From Archangium sp. (lineage in GTDB: Bacteria; Myxococcota; Myxococcia; Myxococcales; Myxococcaceae), in the NCBI GenBank assembly GCA_030681645.1, contig JAUXRX010000056.1:248001-312000 (forward strand): a stretch of 64,000 nt of DNA. Reading direction: 5' to 3'. This document shows, piece after piece, positions 25,522-34,369 of this stretch (the first letter of the stretch is position 1; every line of letters begins with the position of its first letter). A program made the position numbers and the translations under genes. Below the pieces are notes generated by a model. The model saw only the letters and a list, made by a program, of their open reading frames with translations, ran no database searches and had not been told where the DNA came from.

Positions 25522-28500
25522 ATGAGAACGACTTCGATCCAGGCGCTGGCCGCCTCCGCCTTGTTCTTCCTCGTGGGGTGCTCACCCACCACCACCACCG
25601 AGCTCCCTCCGCCGGTGAGCCCCACCAACCACAGGTGGTTTCCCCTCGGGGCGGGCACCACGCACGAGTTCGGCAAGGTGGTGCCGGTCGACGGCGAGCT
25701 GAGGTGCGAGTCGTGTCACCTGCCCAGCGCGCAGAGCTTCACCGAGTTCCAGTGCATCAGCTGCCACAAGCACCCCACCGCGCTCACCAACCGGCTCCAC
25801 CTCGGCGTGGCTGAGTTCGCGGCGACCAACGGCTCGAGCGCGGGCTGCTACCAGTGCCACCCGGCTGGCGAGAAGCAGGCCTTCAGCCACGCCGGCATCG
25901 CCGCCGACGCGACGGGCGCGTGCGCCGAGTGCCACCAGGAAGGCAACGCGTTCGCCGCGCTGCCGAGGGCGGGCTTCACCCACTCACCGCTCAACCCCGG
26001 CGAGTGCGGCGGCTGCCACCAGAACGTGACCGACTGGGCCGACGCGACCTCGGGCGCCTCGAACGCGTTCGACCCCAACCGCAACCAGGTGGTCAACGCG
26101 CTGCAGCCGACGTGGGCGGGCACCTCCATCGTGCGGGTCACGCCCGATACCCAGTCCATCCCCATGACGATGAACCACGGGACGAGCACCATCGATGCGG
26201 GGGTGATGGAGCTCTGCAGCACCTGCCACGCGCAGGCAGACCTGGGCCAGTACTACCCGGGCGTGCTCCACTTCTCGCTCATCGAGGCCGGGCAGCCGCA
26301 GCCGGCGACGTGCAGCGACTGCCACCGCGACGCCGCGCCGACGGGCTTCGTGGGCGCGCTCGCCACCAACCCGGCGCGCACGCCTCCGTCGGGTGAGATG
26401 AAGCACGACGCGGTGTTGTGGAACGCGAACGCGCCCACCACCACCCCGGCCTTCGCGCTCGACTGCCAGGTGTGCCACGAGCCGCCGGCCAACCTGCTCT
26501 CCACCCAGTGGACGTTCGCCAATGGGCGCAGCGACGGCGGAGTGGCGCTGTTCCACGCGTCGTTGACGGCGGCGGGCCGGCCGCAGCCGACCGGTTGCCT
26601 CGACTGCCACGCCAACACGCGCCCGGTGGTGCCGGTGGTGTCGGCCACCATGACGTTCGACCATTCCACGGCGCTGGGTGAGTGCAGCACCTGCCACACC
26701 TCGACCAGCAGCTGGGTGGGCGGCAGGTTCCACACGGCCACCGCGCCCACGCCGACCACCTGCCTGCCCTGCCACGCGGGAGATCGCCCCACCAGCACCA
26801 CGGGGTGGATGGGCATGTTCCTCACCAGCCCCTTCGACTACGTGACCAACGCCAACGGCGTCACGCACGGCGCCGACCAGGACTGCGCGGTCTGCCACAC
26901 CGGGCCGGGCACGGGCGTGTGGGGCACCAACCAGAACTGGCGCAGCGGCAACTTCAGCCACGCGCCCACCACCATCGCGGCCAGGACGTGCATCGACTGC
27001 CACACCACGCAGCGGCCTGATCTCCTCCAGCCGCCGCGCGACGCCGGCTACGACCACGCGGCCAGCGGCACGGGCGATTGTTTCGCTTGCCACCAGGCGA
27101 CCGTGACGCGCGGCTCGTACGTCAACCTCCTGCCCATTCCCGGCGGGGATTGGCGCGGGGGCCAGTCGTACCCGGGCGACGTGCTGATCAGCGCCGCCCC
27201 CCAGACGGTGCGGGTGCAGTCGACGACGCTCAACCGCACCGGCGCGCTGGTCACGAGCATGACCACCGCGACGGCGAACCTGCCCAACGCCTTCCTGCAC
27301 ACCTCGGCGGTGATTCCGGCGGCGATCTCCCCCGGCAGCGCCGCCGCGCCCGACCTGAACAGCTGCTGGCACTGCCACACCTCGACCGGCACCACGGTCA
27401 CCGCCTACTCGAACGGCTTCTTCCACGCGGCGCTCACCAACTTCCGGGTCACGCCGGCCGACCCCATCACCCCGCTGGCGCAGCCCGCGACCTGTGATGA
27501 CTGCCACGCGGCCATGCTGCCGCCGAACATCGTGGCGAAGACCGACGCGGGTACGCCCTGGCTGCTCCCGATGGACCACGGGGCGTCGTTCACCGGCGGC
27601 TCGGTCGCCAACGTGGCGGCGATGGACTGCGGCTCGTGCCACCGCACGCCGGGCCTGGGCCCCACCCGCTGGAGCGACGGCCGGTTCCACGCGAACCTCC
27701 CCACCGGCGCTTCACCCGCCGAGTGCGTGAGCTGTCACTACCCGCTGATCACCACGCCCGCGGCCGACGTCACCGCGGCTGACGCGGGCTTCGTGATGAA
27801 GCACCGCTCGACGCTGGTCACCACGCAGGCGTGCGCGACCTGCCACTCCACCGCGCTCATGCGCAGCACGAACATGCCGACGGCGACCACCCTGTGGAGG
27901 ACGGGCGCGTACCACTCCACCCTCACCGCCACCACGCAGCCGGCGACCTGCCTCGAGTGCCACTCCGTCACGGATCCGACGACCGCGACGCAGGGCACCA
28001 CCGCGTACACGCTGCCGCAGGGCGGCACGGCCACCAACAGCTTCCAGTGGATGAACCACACCCACACCACGGTGACGGGCCGCGACTGCTCGGTCTGTCA
28101 CCTCGCCGACGCGAAGGTCACCGGCAGCGCGTGGAGCAAGGCGAGCATCTACCACCGGCCGCCGACCATCGTGCCGACCACCTGCGCCCCCTGCCACGGC
28201 CTCACCAACGGGCGGGGCACGGTGGTGGGCACCAACAACAACCTGCCGGCGGGGTTGATCGACACCGCCACCACCACCACCTCGAGCGCGTCGCCGGGCG
28301 TGAAGGACCAGATCGCTCACACCGACCTCAACGCCACGCGCGTCGACTGCAACTTCTGCCACACCCAGGTCGGCTCCTCGACCGTGGCCGGGGTGGCGAA
28401 CGTGGAGTGGACGAAGGCCGTCTTCCACCGCAGCTTCACCACCGCCAACCCGCTGCAGGTCAACGGCACCACCGCGCGCTGCAGCAACTGCCACATGAAC

Positions 28501-29181
28501 GTGCGGCCGGGCCCCGCGTACACGCAGCAGGACCACTCGGCCTTCACCGCCACCTCGACGCAGGACTGCGCGGCCTGCCACTCGTGGCCGGGCACCAGCC
28601 CCACCACGCCCAACTGGTTGGGCGCGACCGGGGCCCACGCGGCGACCGGCTCGACCGCGACCAGCACGCTCGACTGCAACACCTGCCACGGCCAGAACGG
28701 CAACTCGAGCAAGCACCTGCTGGTGCCGGCGGCGCAGCACTACGGCGGCATCACCAACGGCAACAAGTGCACCTCGTGCCACATCAACTACGCGGGCTTC
28801 AAGGGCACCATCGCCAACCTCAAGTACGGGCACACCAACGCCGCGGCCAACGCGACGTACTGCACGTCGTGCCACGCGTTCTCGGCCCAGCTCTACACCA
28901 CGCTGACCGACACGCCGGCGCTCACCTTCCCCACCGTCGCGGGCGGCCACCAGTTCAGCCAGACGCGCAGCGTGACGGGGTCGGCGCGCGCTTGCAGCGA
29001 GACCAACCCCAATGGCTGCTTCACCGCGCCCCACACCAACGCGGGGCTGGTGCGCTGCAGCTCGTGCCACCGGTACACGGCGACGACGGCGGCCCTGAAC
29101 GTGTGGACCTTCAGGCACGAGGCCAGCAACCCGGGCGTCAGCAACAGCCGGTCGACCGTCGGCTGCACCATGTGTCACTGA
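25522..29181 (+). CDS. Giant 30-haem c-type cytochrome lipoprotein
   Basis: 1219 residues from the ATG at 25522; lipobox FLVGC places the mature N-terminus at Cys20. I count thirty CXXCH motifs, from CESCH near residue 57 to CTMCH as the last five residues before the stop, spread evenly about every 40 residues. Between them are Thr/Ala/Pro-rich segments and phrases such as FDHSTALGECSTCH and FSHAPTTIAARTCIDCH, where the preceding His may be an axial ligand. No hydrolase or reductase domain is seen. Size, lipid anchor and haem number fit an outer-surface or outer-membrane electron-transfer cytochrome. It is not in an operon with the smaller cytochromes but lies 10 kb away. Confidence 0.93.
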   Translation: MRTTSIQALAASALFFLVGCSPTTTTELPPPVSPTNHRWFPLGAGTTHEFGKVVPVDGELRCESCHLPSAQSFTEFQCISCHKHPTALTNRLHLGVAEFAATNGSSAGCYQCHPAGEKQAFSHAGIAADATGACAECHQEGNAFAALPRAGFTHSPLNPGECGGCHQNVTDWADATSGASNAFDPNRNQVVNALQPTWAGTSIVRVTPDTQSIPMTMNHGTSTIDAGVMELCSTCHAQADLGQYYPGVLHFSLIEAGQPQPATCSDCHRDAAPTGFVGALATNPARTPPSGEMKHDAVLWNANAPTTTPAFALDCQVCHEPPANLLSTQWTFANGRSDGGVALFHASLTAAGRPQPTGCLDCHANTRPVVPVVSATMTFDHSTALGECSTCHTSTSSWVGGRFHTATAPTPTTCLPCHAGDRPTSTTGWMGMFLTSPFDYVTNANGVTHGADQDCAVCHTGPGTGVWGTNQNWRSGNFSHAPTTIAARTCIDCHTTQRPDLLQPPRDAGYDHAASGTGDCFACHQATVTRGSYVNLLPIPGGDWRGGQSYPGDVLISAAPQTVRVQSTTLNRTGALVTSMTTATANLPNAFLHTSAVIPAAISPGSAAAPDLNSCWHCHTSTGTTVTAYSNGFFHAALTNFRVTPADPITPLAQPATCDDCHAAMLPPNIVAKTDAGTPWLLPMDHGASFTGGSVANVAAMDCGSCHRTPGLGPTRWSDGRFHANLPTGASPAECVSCHYPLITTPAADVTAADAGFVMKHRSTLVTTQACATCHSTALMRSTNMPTATTLWRTGAYHSTLTATTQPATCLECHSVTDPTTATQGTTAYTLPQGGTATNSFQWMNHTHTTVTGRDCSVCHLADAKVTGSAWSKASIYHRPPTIVPTTCAPCHGLTNGRGTVVGTNNNLPAGLIDTATTTTSSASPGVKDQIAHTDLNATRVDCNFCHTQVGSSTVAGVANVEWTKAVFHRSFTTANPLQVNGTTARCSNCHMNVRPGPAYTQQDHSAFTATSTQDCAACHSWPGTSPTTPNWLGATGAHAATGSTATSTLDCNTCHGQNGNSSKHLLVPAAQHYGGITNGNKCTSCHINYAGFKGTIANLKYGHTNAAANATYCTSCHAFSAQLYTTLTDTPALTFPTVAGGHQFSQTRSVTGSARACSETNPNGCFTAPHTNAGLVRCSSCHRYTATTAALNVWTFRHEASNPGVSNSRSTVGCTMCH

Positions 29182-29220
29182 CCACCGATGAGTTTCGGAC
29201 GCGGCTACAGTCCACTCATC

Positions 29221-29499
29221 ATGAAAAACCCAATCGTGGCGGCCGTGCTGAACTTCTTCTTCATGGGCCCCGGCTACATCTACAACGGGAAGCGGGCCCT
29301 GCTCGGGGTGGGGTGGACCATCACGGCGATCCTGCTCACCATCGTGGAGCAGGGGCCGGTGTTCGCCGACGGCAAGGGGTTGAAGGACGTGAGCCCCATG
29401 GCGTTTGGGCTCATGTTCGTGGCGGTGTTCCTGGGCAACACCATGTTCGCCATCGACGGCTTCCGCGAGGCGAAGGCGATCAACGCGGCTGGGCGGTAG
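29221..29499 (+). CDS. Small membrane protein, TM2-like
   Basis: 92 residues from the ATG at 29221, 39 bases after the 30-haem gene on the same strand. It starts MKNPIVAAVLNFFFMGPGYIYNGK, the pattern of small TM2-like or DUF5683-like proteins with a Gly-rich turn between two helices, and has a third hydrophobic segment (FGLMFVAVFLGNTMFAI). An upstream in-frame ATG at 29188 is less likely because it spoils the first helix start. Function unknown; co-transcription with the cytochrome is possible. Confidence 0.75.
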   Translation: MKNPIVAAVLNFFFMGPGYIYNGKRALLGVGWTITAILLTIVEQGPVFADGKGLKDVSPMAFGLMFVAVFLGNTMFAIDGFREAKAINAAGR

Positions 29500-29500
29500 C

Positions 29501-29541
29501 GCCCCTCACCCCGGCCCTCTCCCCGCTTCGCAGGGAGAGGG
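29501..29541. repeat. Palindromic repeat family A
   Basis: Arms CCCTCTCCC (29515-29523) and GGGAGAGGG (29533-29541), loop CGCTTCGCA, with flank GCCCCTCACCCCGG. It fills the gap between two convergent genes (29499 and 29546), so it could end transcription from both sides. Confidence 0.8.
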
Positions 29542-29545
29542 AGAA

Positions 29546-30709
29546 TTACGGGACCGGGTAGCGCTGCTCGAGCTCGTCCAGCACGTTCGCGGTCTCGTTG
29601 GCGACGCGCTGGGACACGAGCGGGGTGTCGTTGAAGTAGCCCAGCGCGCGCAAGGTGCGGAAGCGGGCGCTCTGGCTGCCCAGCGGCGTCAGGTCGAACG
29701 TGGCAGACCGAAAGTGCTCGCCGAGCGTGCTCACGTCGATGCCGGCGTCGGCGGCGCGCGGGGGCGCCAGCGTGGTGGACAGGTGGCAGCTCGCGCACTG
29801 CACGGTGTTGGCGGTGTGCAGGAGCGGGTTCTCGACGGCGACCAGGCTCTGCACCGACTCGAGCTGCTGGACGGTGGTGGCGTTGCGGAAGCTCGACTCG
29901 ATCACCGAGCGGGAGAACCCGGCCGGCACGTCGGCGAGCGGCGTGACCTGGTACGAGTCACCGCCGAAGAGCAGCACCTCCTGCGCCGTCGCCATCACGC
30001 CGGGAATGGTGATGGGCCCCAGGCCGGTGCCCGGGCCCGCGCGCTCTTCGCCGCGGAAGATCCACACCAGGGCCGCGCGCTCGGATTCCTGCCCGAAGAG
30101 CGTGAGGCGGTGCAGTCGCGAGCCCTTCGCGTAGCGCCCCACCAGCGCGCCGAGGCGCCTCCGGTACTCAGGCTGGCTCGAGAACGCGGTGTTCACCTGC
30201 AGCGCGGCGCCGCGCGCCACGTCCTGCAGCGCCGCGAGGGCGCGGAGCTCGTCGACGACCGCGGGCACCTCGGCGCGAGGTACCGGGAAGAAGGCGTGGA
30301 AGGTGACGTCTTCCACCCGCGCTGGCACCCCCATCAACACCGGCTGCAGCACCAGGCGGAACACGCCATCAGCGTCTTCGGCGCAGGGCCCGGGCAGCGC
30401 GCGATCGCAGACGTCGAAGCGCACGCCCAGCACGCGCAGCCGCGCCAGGTCGGTGCGCACCACGGGCGTGGCCGAGGTGAGGCGGTCGAACGAGGCGAAG
30501 GGCACCACCTCGACGGGTGGTGGAAACGGCGAGCCCGCATCGAGCGGCTCGAGCGGGAGGAGGAAGGTGACGTCGTTGAGCCCGAGCAGGCGCGTCTGGG
30601 TGGGTACGAAGACGGCGGCGTCTTCACCACCGGCGTCGGGCCCTCCGTCCACCGTCGAAGGCGTTCCGCAGGCCGACAAACCCACCAGCACGAAGAGCGC
30701 GCGCCACAT
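29546..30709 (-). CDS. Mono-haem lipoprotein
   Basis: 387 residues with signal peptide MWRALFVLVGLSACG (lipobox LSAC). The body has no recognised enzyme motif. Near residue 305 is a single CASCH haem motif (NTVQCASCHLSTTLAPP), and the preceding stretch is strand-rich. It resembles myxobacterial lipoproteins of unknown function that carry one c-type haem. It lies between the 30-haem cytochrome and the HYDIN/vWA lipoprotein and is co-directional with the latter (21 bases apart), so the two are probably co-transcribed. Confidence 0.75.
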   Translation of the reverse strand: MWRALFVLVGLSACGTPSTVDGGPDAGGEDAAVFVPTQTRLLGLNDVTFLLPLEPLDAGSPFPPPVEVVPFASFDRLTSATPVVRTDLARLRVLGVRFDVCDRALPGPCAEDADGVFRLVLQPVLMGVPARVEDVTFHAFFPVPRAEVPAVVDELRALAALQDVARGAALQVNTAFSSQPEYRRRLGALVGRYAKGSRLHRLTLFGQESERAALVWIFRGEERAGPGTGLGPITIPGVMATAQEVLLFGGDSYQVTPLADVPAGFSRSVIESSFRNATTVQQLESVQSLVAVENPLLHTANTVQCASCHLSTTLAPPRAADAGIDVSTLGEHFRSATFDLTPLGSQSARFRTLRALGYFNDTPLVSQRVANETANVLDELEQRYPVP

Positions 30710-30730
30710 GGCCGCGAAAATAACCGATCC

Positions 30731-33658
30731 TCAGGGCATGCAGGGGACGCGGTACGTGATGGTCAGCGTCTTCCCCGGCTCGGGCGCGTAGCGGGGCTCG
30801 AAGATGATCGAGTTGCTCACCAGGTCGTAGTGCCAGATGGGGGTCATCAGCCCGGGGTCGACCTGCGGGACGGCCATGCCGTCGACCTCCACGCCGATGG
30901 GGGACGCGAGGTCGGGGCGCGCGGTGAGGGCGTAGTCGGTGCGGGGCCCCAGGGCGCCCCCCAGGAGGCTCTCGAGGGCGGGCGCCCAGTCGGTGGAGCA
31001 GATCTCCGCCTTCGCGCCGCCGGTCTGCGTGACCATGAAGTCGTGCACGCCGTCGTTCGGGTCGTCGTACACGCAGCCGGCGGGGGCCATCGGCAGGAAC
31101 GGACCGATGACGCTGTAGGTGAACTGTCCCGCGCGCTGCGCCCCTTTGATGTTGAGGAGCTGGTTCAGATAGACCGCAGGCGGGGCGGTCGCCTGGTCGC
31201 GTGCGTCGGTCAGGCAGAGCACGCCGAGCGTCGCGTCGTCGCGGAGGAAGCCGGCGTTCTTGGCGGGGTCGGTGATGTTCGGCGCGGTGAGCGCGCGCGT
31301 GGCCGGCTCCAGGCACGATTCCACTGAACCGCTGGTGCCGACGTTCACCAGCTCAGCGAGGGCGGCCTGCAGGTTGGGCGTGGTGGACCGGAGGATCTTC
31401 ACCCCCGCATCGGTGGAGTGGAGCGTACCCGCCAGCGCGGCGGTGGGCCCTGACAGCTCGGTGTTGGTGACGCCGAGCTGGAGGTCGAGCTGGTTGGTGG
31501 CCGCGCCCTGGAAGAGCGCCGCCAGCTGCTGCACCAGCGCGGCGTGCCTCGGCGCCATCGAGCACGAGTCGTCGAGCACCAGCAGGACGTCGGCCTTCGG
31601 GCGGGTGCTTCCCACGATGGTCTGCGTGTTGATCCCCAGCAGGTCTCCCGTGCCCTTCAGGGGAATGACGTAGTCCTGCTGCAGGCCCCCTTCGGTGACA
31701 TGGAGGCGGAACGCGCCGAGATCCGCCGCTACGTCGAGGGGCCGATACCTGAGCGAGAAGGTGATCGGCGCCGCGCCGGGGCTGACCTGGGTGCCCGGCG
31801 CCACGCCGGTGGCCACCCCGAACTCTCCTGCCAGCGGGCTCACCGAGGAAGCGTCGATCACCACGTTGGCGGTGCAGGTGTTGTAGAGCTGGAAGGTCCG
31901 ATCAGCCGAGCCGCACCCGGTGGCCACCGTGCCGAAGTCGAACTGCGCCGGGAAGATGGTGAGGCAGGGCCTCCCGATGGCCGCCGTCAGCGGCACCTCT
32001 GCGACGGGGCTCCCCGGGCGCGCGAGGTTGAACGACACCTTGCCGGCGACCTGCGCGGGCGAAGCCGGCAACTGCCCCTGCGGCCAGGCGCGCACCCCGA
32101 TCTGCTTCGACTGGCCGGGCTGCAGGTCGAGAGAGAGGAAGGGCGCGCCGACCAGCGAGAACACCGGGGGCATGCCGGCGGGCGTGCCGGTCTCCGAGAG
32201 CTGGAGGTTTGAGAGCAGGCAGACGTCGTTCGGCCCGCTGAGCCGGTTGCGGATGGTGAAGCCGAGCTCCCGGCTGGCCGGGGGCGCGAGGAGGCCGAAG
32301 GTGAGCGACACCGGCGCTATCTCCACGTCGCAGGGCGGCAGCATCACGGCGTTCGCGGTGACGGTGATGAGGGTGGCCGGCTCGTCGGCATCGTTCGAGA
32401 AGATCCGCAGCTCGAAGCTGCGCGTGCCCAGGCCGTTGGGCGTGATGCGCACGGGAATGGAGAGCGTGCTGCTGGTACCGCCCGCCTCCAGCCCCACCGC
32501 GGGATCGTAGCTCCCCGGGGGCAGGTCGTTGGTGCAGGTGCTCGTGAGCGCGTCGAAGGCGCCGACGCAGATCTCAGTGAGCGAAGCGCCGGCCAGCGGA
32601 CTCACCTCCCAGTACGGCCGCCTGAAGCCACCCGCGCCGTCAGGCTGACCGAGCTTCAGGTTGGCCCGCGGGTCGGGCGGCGTCGGGCGGACGCCCACGT
32701 TCTGCACGGTGAGGGGGCGCACCCCGAAGCTGGCCGGCGTCGAGCCCGGGAAAAAGGCCACCCGGCCGAAGTCGAGCACCGGCGTGGGGCGCGCGTCGAG
32801 GTCCGGTCCGCCTCCGACACCGCGGAGGTCGACGCTGATCGTCGGCTGGCCGGGGAGCCCGGTGGTGGCGGTGAGTTGCCCTGCGCGGGGCCCGAGCACC
32901 ACCGGCCTGAAGCCGAGGCGGGCGGTCGCGACACCGGGGACGATGCCATCGGGGGCGCTCAGGTCGCGTACCGCGGCCGGCACGGTGAGCGTGGTCAGGT
33001 CGCTGGAGTCAGTCGCCACCACGGAGAACACGGTGCTCGGGTTCGTCGCCAGCGCGCTGAGGCGAACCGGCGTGAGCGAGCGATTGGAGAACACGAGCTC
33101 CCTCGAGCTGGTCAGGCTCGGCGGGGAGTAGCCGAAGTCGAGCGTGGCCGGCGCCCAGGTGAGGGCCCCGTCGGTGGTGGCGCCGCTGAGGTCGAGCAGC
33201 GCCGTGGCGGTTCCATCGGCCGTCCCCGAGGCGCTCACCCTGAGCTGGGCGCGCCAGGCCTTCAGCGGGACCCCGGCGAGCGTCGGCTCGAAGAACGCGC
33301 TGAGGTCAGCGCTCTCACCCGCGGGGACCTGCAGGCCCGCAGCGAACGAGAGCCGGAAGACCGCGTCGCCCGAGAGCCGCTCGACCGACGCGAGCGTGAG
33401 GGGCCCCGTGCCGAGGTTCTTCACCCGAACGGTGCTGGCGACGGAGACGCCGTCGAGGGTGGCCCCGAAGTCCCGGGAGGCGTGGCGATCGACGTGCGTG
33501 CCGCCGTTCGCATCAACCCACTCGATCGCGAGCTCCCCCTGCAACACCGGGCCAGCGTCGGCGTCCGCTCCGCCGTCGAACGGCGCCGGGGGTGATGGGC
33601 AGGCGCAGGCAGTGAACAGGAACACTGCGAGCCACGGGAGTCTGGATGCGCGAGTCAC
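30731..33658 (-). CDS. Large lipoprotein with HYDIN/ASH-like repeats and vWA-like domain
   Basis: 975 residues from the GTG at 33658 (VTRASRLPWLAVFLFTACAC, lipobox FTAC). At least four ASH/HYDIN-type beta domains can be seen by the recurring xLDFGxVxxG...R.....N phrase (for example TLDFGYSPPSLTSSRELVFSN and FPAQFDFGTVATGC). The C-terminal third has a vWA-like fold starting KADVLLVLDDSCSM, where DxSxS is the metal-ion site of vWA domains. Such proteins are usually surface adhesins or assembly scaffolds. It is followed after 21 bases by the mono-haem lipoprotein gene. Confidence 0.8.
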   Translation of the reverse strand: MTRASRLPWLAVFLFTACACPSPPAPFDGGADADAGPVLQGELAIEWVDANGGTHVDRHASRDFGATLDGVSVASTVRVKNLGTGPLTLASVERLSGDAVFRLSFAAGLQVPAGESADLSAFFEPTLAGVPLKAWRAQLRVSASGTADGTATALLDLSGATTDGALTWAPATLDFGYSPPSLTSSRELVFSNRSLTPVRLSALATNPSTVFSVVATDSSDLTTLTVPAAVRDLSAPDGIVPGVATARLGFRPVVLGPRAGQLTATTGLPGQPTISVDLRGVGGGPDLDARPTPVLDFGRVAFFPGSTPASFGVRPLTVQNVGVRPTPPDPRANLKLGQPDGAGGFRRPYWEVSPLAGASLTEICVGAFDALTSTCTNDLPPGSYDPAVGLEAGGTSSTLSIPVRITPNGLGTRSFELRIFSNDADEPATLITVTANAVMLPPCDVEIAPVSLTFGLLAPPASRELGFTIRNRLSGPNDVCLLSNLQLSETGTPAGMPPVFSLVGAPFLSLDLQPGQSKQIGVRAWPQGQLPASPAQVAGKVSFNLARPGSPVAEVPLTAAIGRPCLTIFPAQFDFGTVATGCGSADRTFQLYNTCTANVVIDASSVSPLAGEFGVATGVAPGTQVSPGAAPITFSLRYRPLDVAADLGAFRLHVTEGGLQQDYVIPLKGTGDLLGINTQTIVGSTRPKADVLLVLDDSCSMAPRHAALVQQLAALFQGAATNQLDLQLGVTNTELSGPTAALAGTLHSTDAGVKILRSTTPNLQAALAELVNVGTSGSVESCLEPATRALTAPNITDPAKNAGFLRDDATLGVLCLTDARDQATAPPAVYLNQLLNIKGAQRAGQFTYSVIGPFLPMAPAGCVYDDPNDGVHDFMVTQTGGAKAEICSTDWAPALESLLGGALGPRTDYALTARPDLASPIGVEVDGMAVPQVDPGLMTPIWHYDLVSNSIIFEPRYAPEPGKTLTITYRVPCMP

Positions 33659-33727
33659 GATGGATGGATCCGTAGCCTGAGGCAGCACCTGAACGTAAGG
33701 CCCCACGGTTCATCCCCAGAGGGATCA

Positions 33728-33757
33728 CCGTTCACCCCCGAGCGCAGTCGAGGGGCG
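33728..33757. repeat. Single copy of palindromic repeat family B
   Basis: The stretch from CCGTTCACCCC to AGTCGAGGGG matches one arm of the inverted repeat at 3901-3980. It lies in the 187-base gap between the genes at 33658 and 33846, which otherwise shows nothing recognisable. Confidence 0.65.
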
Positions 33758-33845
33758 ACTTCCGGCGAGCGTTGACGGCAGCGCAGAGGTAGTTCAGCGC
33801 GGTGGCCGAGAGCACGCCAGCCCGCCAGATGACCACGAGGAGGCT

Positions 33846-34292
33846 CTACGGAACGGTCAGGTCCGCGTCGGTGAGCGTGAGCGTAACGTCGCGAGCCGAG
33901 CAACACGGCGTGAAGGTGAGGGCCTGCCCGCCCACCGTCCACCGCGCGTCGACAGGCGGCTCCTGGAGAAAGACCCGCACCCTCATCGCTCGCTCGTCAG
34001 CGATCCCAGCGATGGACGCAAACGAGTCAGTCGGACTCGGATTGACGCCGATGATCGAGTCTTCGGCGATGAGGCATTCGGCACCCGCCTGACATGCGAC
34101 GGCTCCGTCTCCCACCGGACTTCCTGGAGCGGCGGTGAAGTGGAGTTCGACCGTGCGGGAGGTCTGGTTGTTGAAGACGTACTTCGTAGAGCCGGCCGAC
34201 TCGGAGATGGCGCGCCCACAGCCGAAGAGCGTGGACGCGACCGATGCGGCGATGGCGACGGCGATGAAAGACCGTTTCTGAAGATGCGACAT
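33846..34292 (-). CDS. Small lipoprotein, unknown function
   Basis: 148 residues with signal peptide ending in lipobox LFGC (about residues 22-25). The mature part is beta-rich and has two Cys pairs (ACQAGAEC and PCC). No family recognised. It stands alone, co-directional with its neighbours, 187 bases upstream of the HYDIN/vWA gene. Confidence 0.65.
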   Translation of the reverse strand: MSHLQKRSFIAVAIAASVASTLFGCGRAISESAGSTKYVFNNQTSRTVELHFTAAPGSPVGDGAVACQAGAECLIAEDSIIGVNPSPTDSFASIAGIADERAMRVRVFLQEPPVDARWTVGGQALTFTPCCSARDVTLTLTDADLTVP

Positions 34293-34369
34293 GGAGGTCC
34301 CTGCGCTGGCCCGGCCCGACGATCAGAGGCGACTGAGCTTAGTGTTTCGGCGCACTGAAGACAGCCGTG

